In this document: piece by piece, positions 31,817 through 32,261 of the stretch
Position numbering within the stretch: position 1 is the first letter of the stretch
Layout: each line of letters starts with the position of its first letter
Assembly (NCBI RefSeq): GCF_014154935.1
Contig: NZ_JACEHH010000072.1
Span: 1 to 32,261 of the forward strand
Source of the DNA: Stieleria mannarensis
GTDB taxonomy: Bacteria > Planctomycetota > Planctomycetia > Pirellulales > Pirellulaceae
Reading direction: 5' to 3'
Length of the DNA: 32,261 nucleotides
Notes under the pieces: generated by a model
What the model saw: only the letters and a program-made list of their open reading frames with translations
What the model was told of the DNA's origin: nothing
Databases searched by the model: none
Made by a program: the position numbers and the translations under genes

Positions 31817-32164
31817 CTATTGCTGGTCTAGTCTCAGCATCCCTGGGCATTCACCAATATGCGTTGGCTCTGCGATTTTGAGAAGTTCCCTGAACATCGC
31901 ACTTTCAGAAAGACCTTTCTTCACAAGTTTTGCAGCGTGACTTTCTTCAAATCTTGCCCAAGCTTTATCGTAGACGGTTTCACTAGCTTCGCCCCTTGCA
32001 GTAAGCATTTCGTGCATTTGCTCGTCAACTGACGATGCTGAAGCATTTCTTTCTTCTTCTGCAATAGCCTTACCGGCATCCATAAGTTTAGACATTGAAG
32101 TTTCGAGTGATGACACCGTAGCTTTTTCATGCTTCGGAAGCATCATTTCGTGCATTTGTTTCAT
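31817..32164 (-). CDS. Unknown 115-residue protein (first gene of three-gene operon)
   Basis: The ATG at 32164 follows an AGAGAGAAAG purine run; a longer frame from 32239 is less likely. It is Met-rich at the N-terminus (MKQMHEMMLPKHEK), then a long Glu/Ala/Ser helix, and a C-terminal part with LVKKGLSESAMFRELLKIAE. It is predicted helical and acidic. The stop TAG (31817) is embedded in the ribosome binding site of the next gene, TAGGAG. Antitoxin-like or adaptor roles can be imagined but no motif supports them. Confidence 0.6.
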   Translation of the reverse strand: MKQMHEMMLPKHEKATVSSLETSMSKLMDAGKAIAEEERNASASSVDEQMHEMLTARGEASETVYDKAWARFEESHAAKLVKKGLSESAMFRELLKIAEPTHIGECPGMLRLDQQ

Positions 32165-32261
32165 CTTTCTCTCTTTGGTTAGTGTCTCTAATATATAAAT
32201 ACACGAGAAATGGACCACTTTAGAAAGAAATCTTGACATTTTTTTTGCTGGGATGAGGGAA
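32165..32261. other. Upstream region of the three-gene operon, window end
   Basis: AT-rich leader containing TATATAAATAC near 32190. It should carry the operon promoter on the minus strand, but no clear -35/-10 pair at good spacing is seen. The integrated element continues past the window edge. Confidence 0.4.

Noticed and set aside
27323..32261. Complete prophage
   Set aside because: Apart from the integrase no capsid, tail, terminase, portal or lysis gene is recognisable, though the element continues past the window.

Overview
The window looks like a chromosomal segment of a marine planctomycete of the Rhodopirellula/Pirellulaceae type. The evidence is a secreted sulfatase, an SGNH-hydrolase/DUF1080 fusion, an ECF sigma factor paired with a giant WD-like/TPR Ser/Thr kinase, a planctomycete-style secreted orphan protein, frequent weak Shine-Dalgarno sites, high GC, and intergenic spaces full of short palindromic repeats. 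This placement is inferred from gene content; no marker gene was compared.

Layout. Positions 1-7500 hold a CPA1 cation/proton antiporter, a secreted orphan protein, a secreted sulfatase, a hexapeptide acetyltransferase and a small winged-helix protein. Between them lie at least three decaying genes: a carboxymuconolactone-decarboxylase-like gene, a SAM methyltransferase and a RibD/DHFR-like fragment. Positions 7767-13142 (minus strand) hold the 1536-residue zinc-finger/kinase/TPR/WD protein and its upstream ECF sigma factor, probably one signalling module. Positions 13275-16378 carry a small acidic TerB-like protein, a tandem universal stress protein, a two-CBS protein and a secreted FKBP isomerase. 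Positions 16495-24878 carry an M49 (dipeptidyl-peptidase III type) metallopeptidase, a RidA-like protein, two short-chain dehydrogenases, an EAL-HDOD regulator, an AlkD-like HEAT protein and the SGNH/DUF1080 protein. Positions 25008-26905 encode two overlapping membrane-protein genes, one with two in-frame tandem repeat tracts.

At 27248-27322 there is a tRNA-His(GTG), and from about 27323 the character of the DNA changes: GC drops visibly, Shine-Dalgarno sequences become strong, and the proteins become unrecognisable. A tyrosine recombinase points at the 3' end of the tRNA. It is followed by a coiled-coil/basic protein, a cluster of three direct repeats beside an AT-rich palindromic region, an orphan 296-residue protein, a purine-rich tract with hairpins, an 11-base near-palindromic motif present three times, and a compact three-gene operon of orphan small proteins. 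This is the left end of a tRNA-His-targeted integrative element whose other end lies beyond the window. It is the part most likely to hold undescribed biology.

The repeats appear to be sorted by position. Families with a plain hairpin sit mostly at 3' ends, often between convergent genes. The GGCAGAATGAT family sits upstream of genes and can mislead start-codon prediction.
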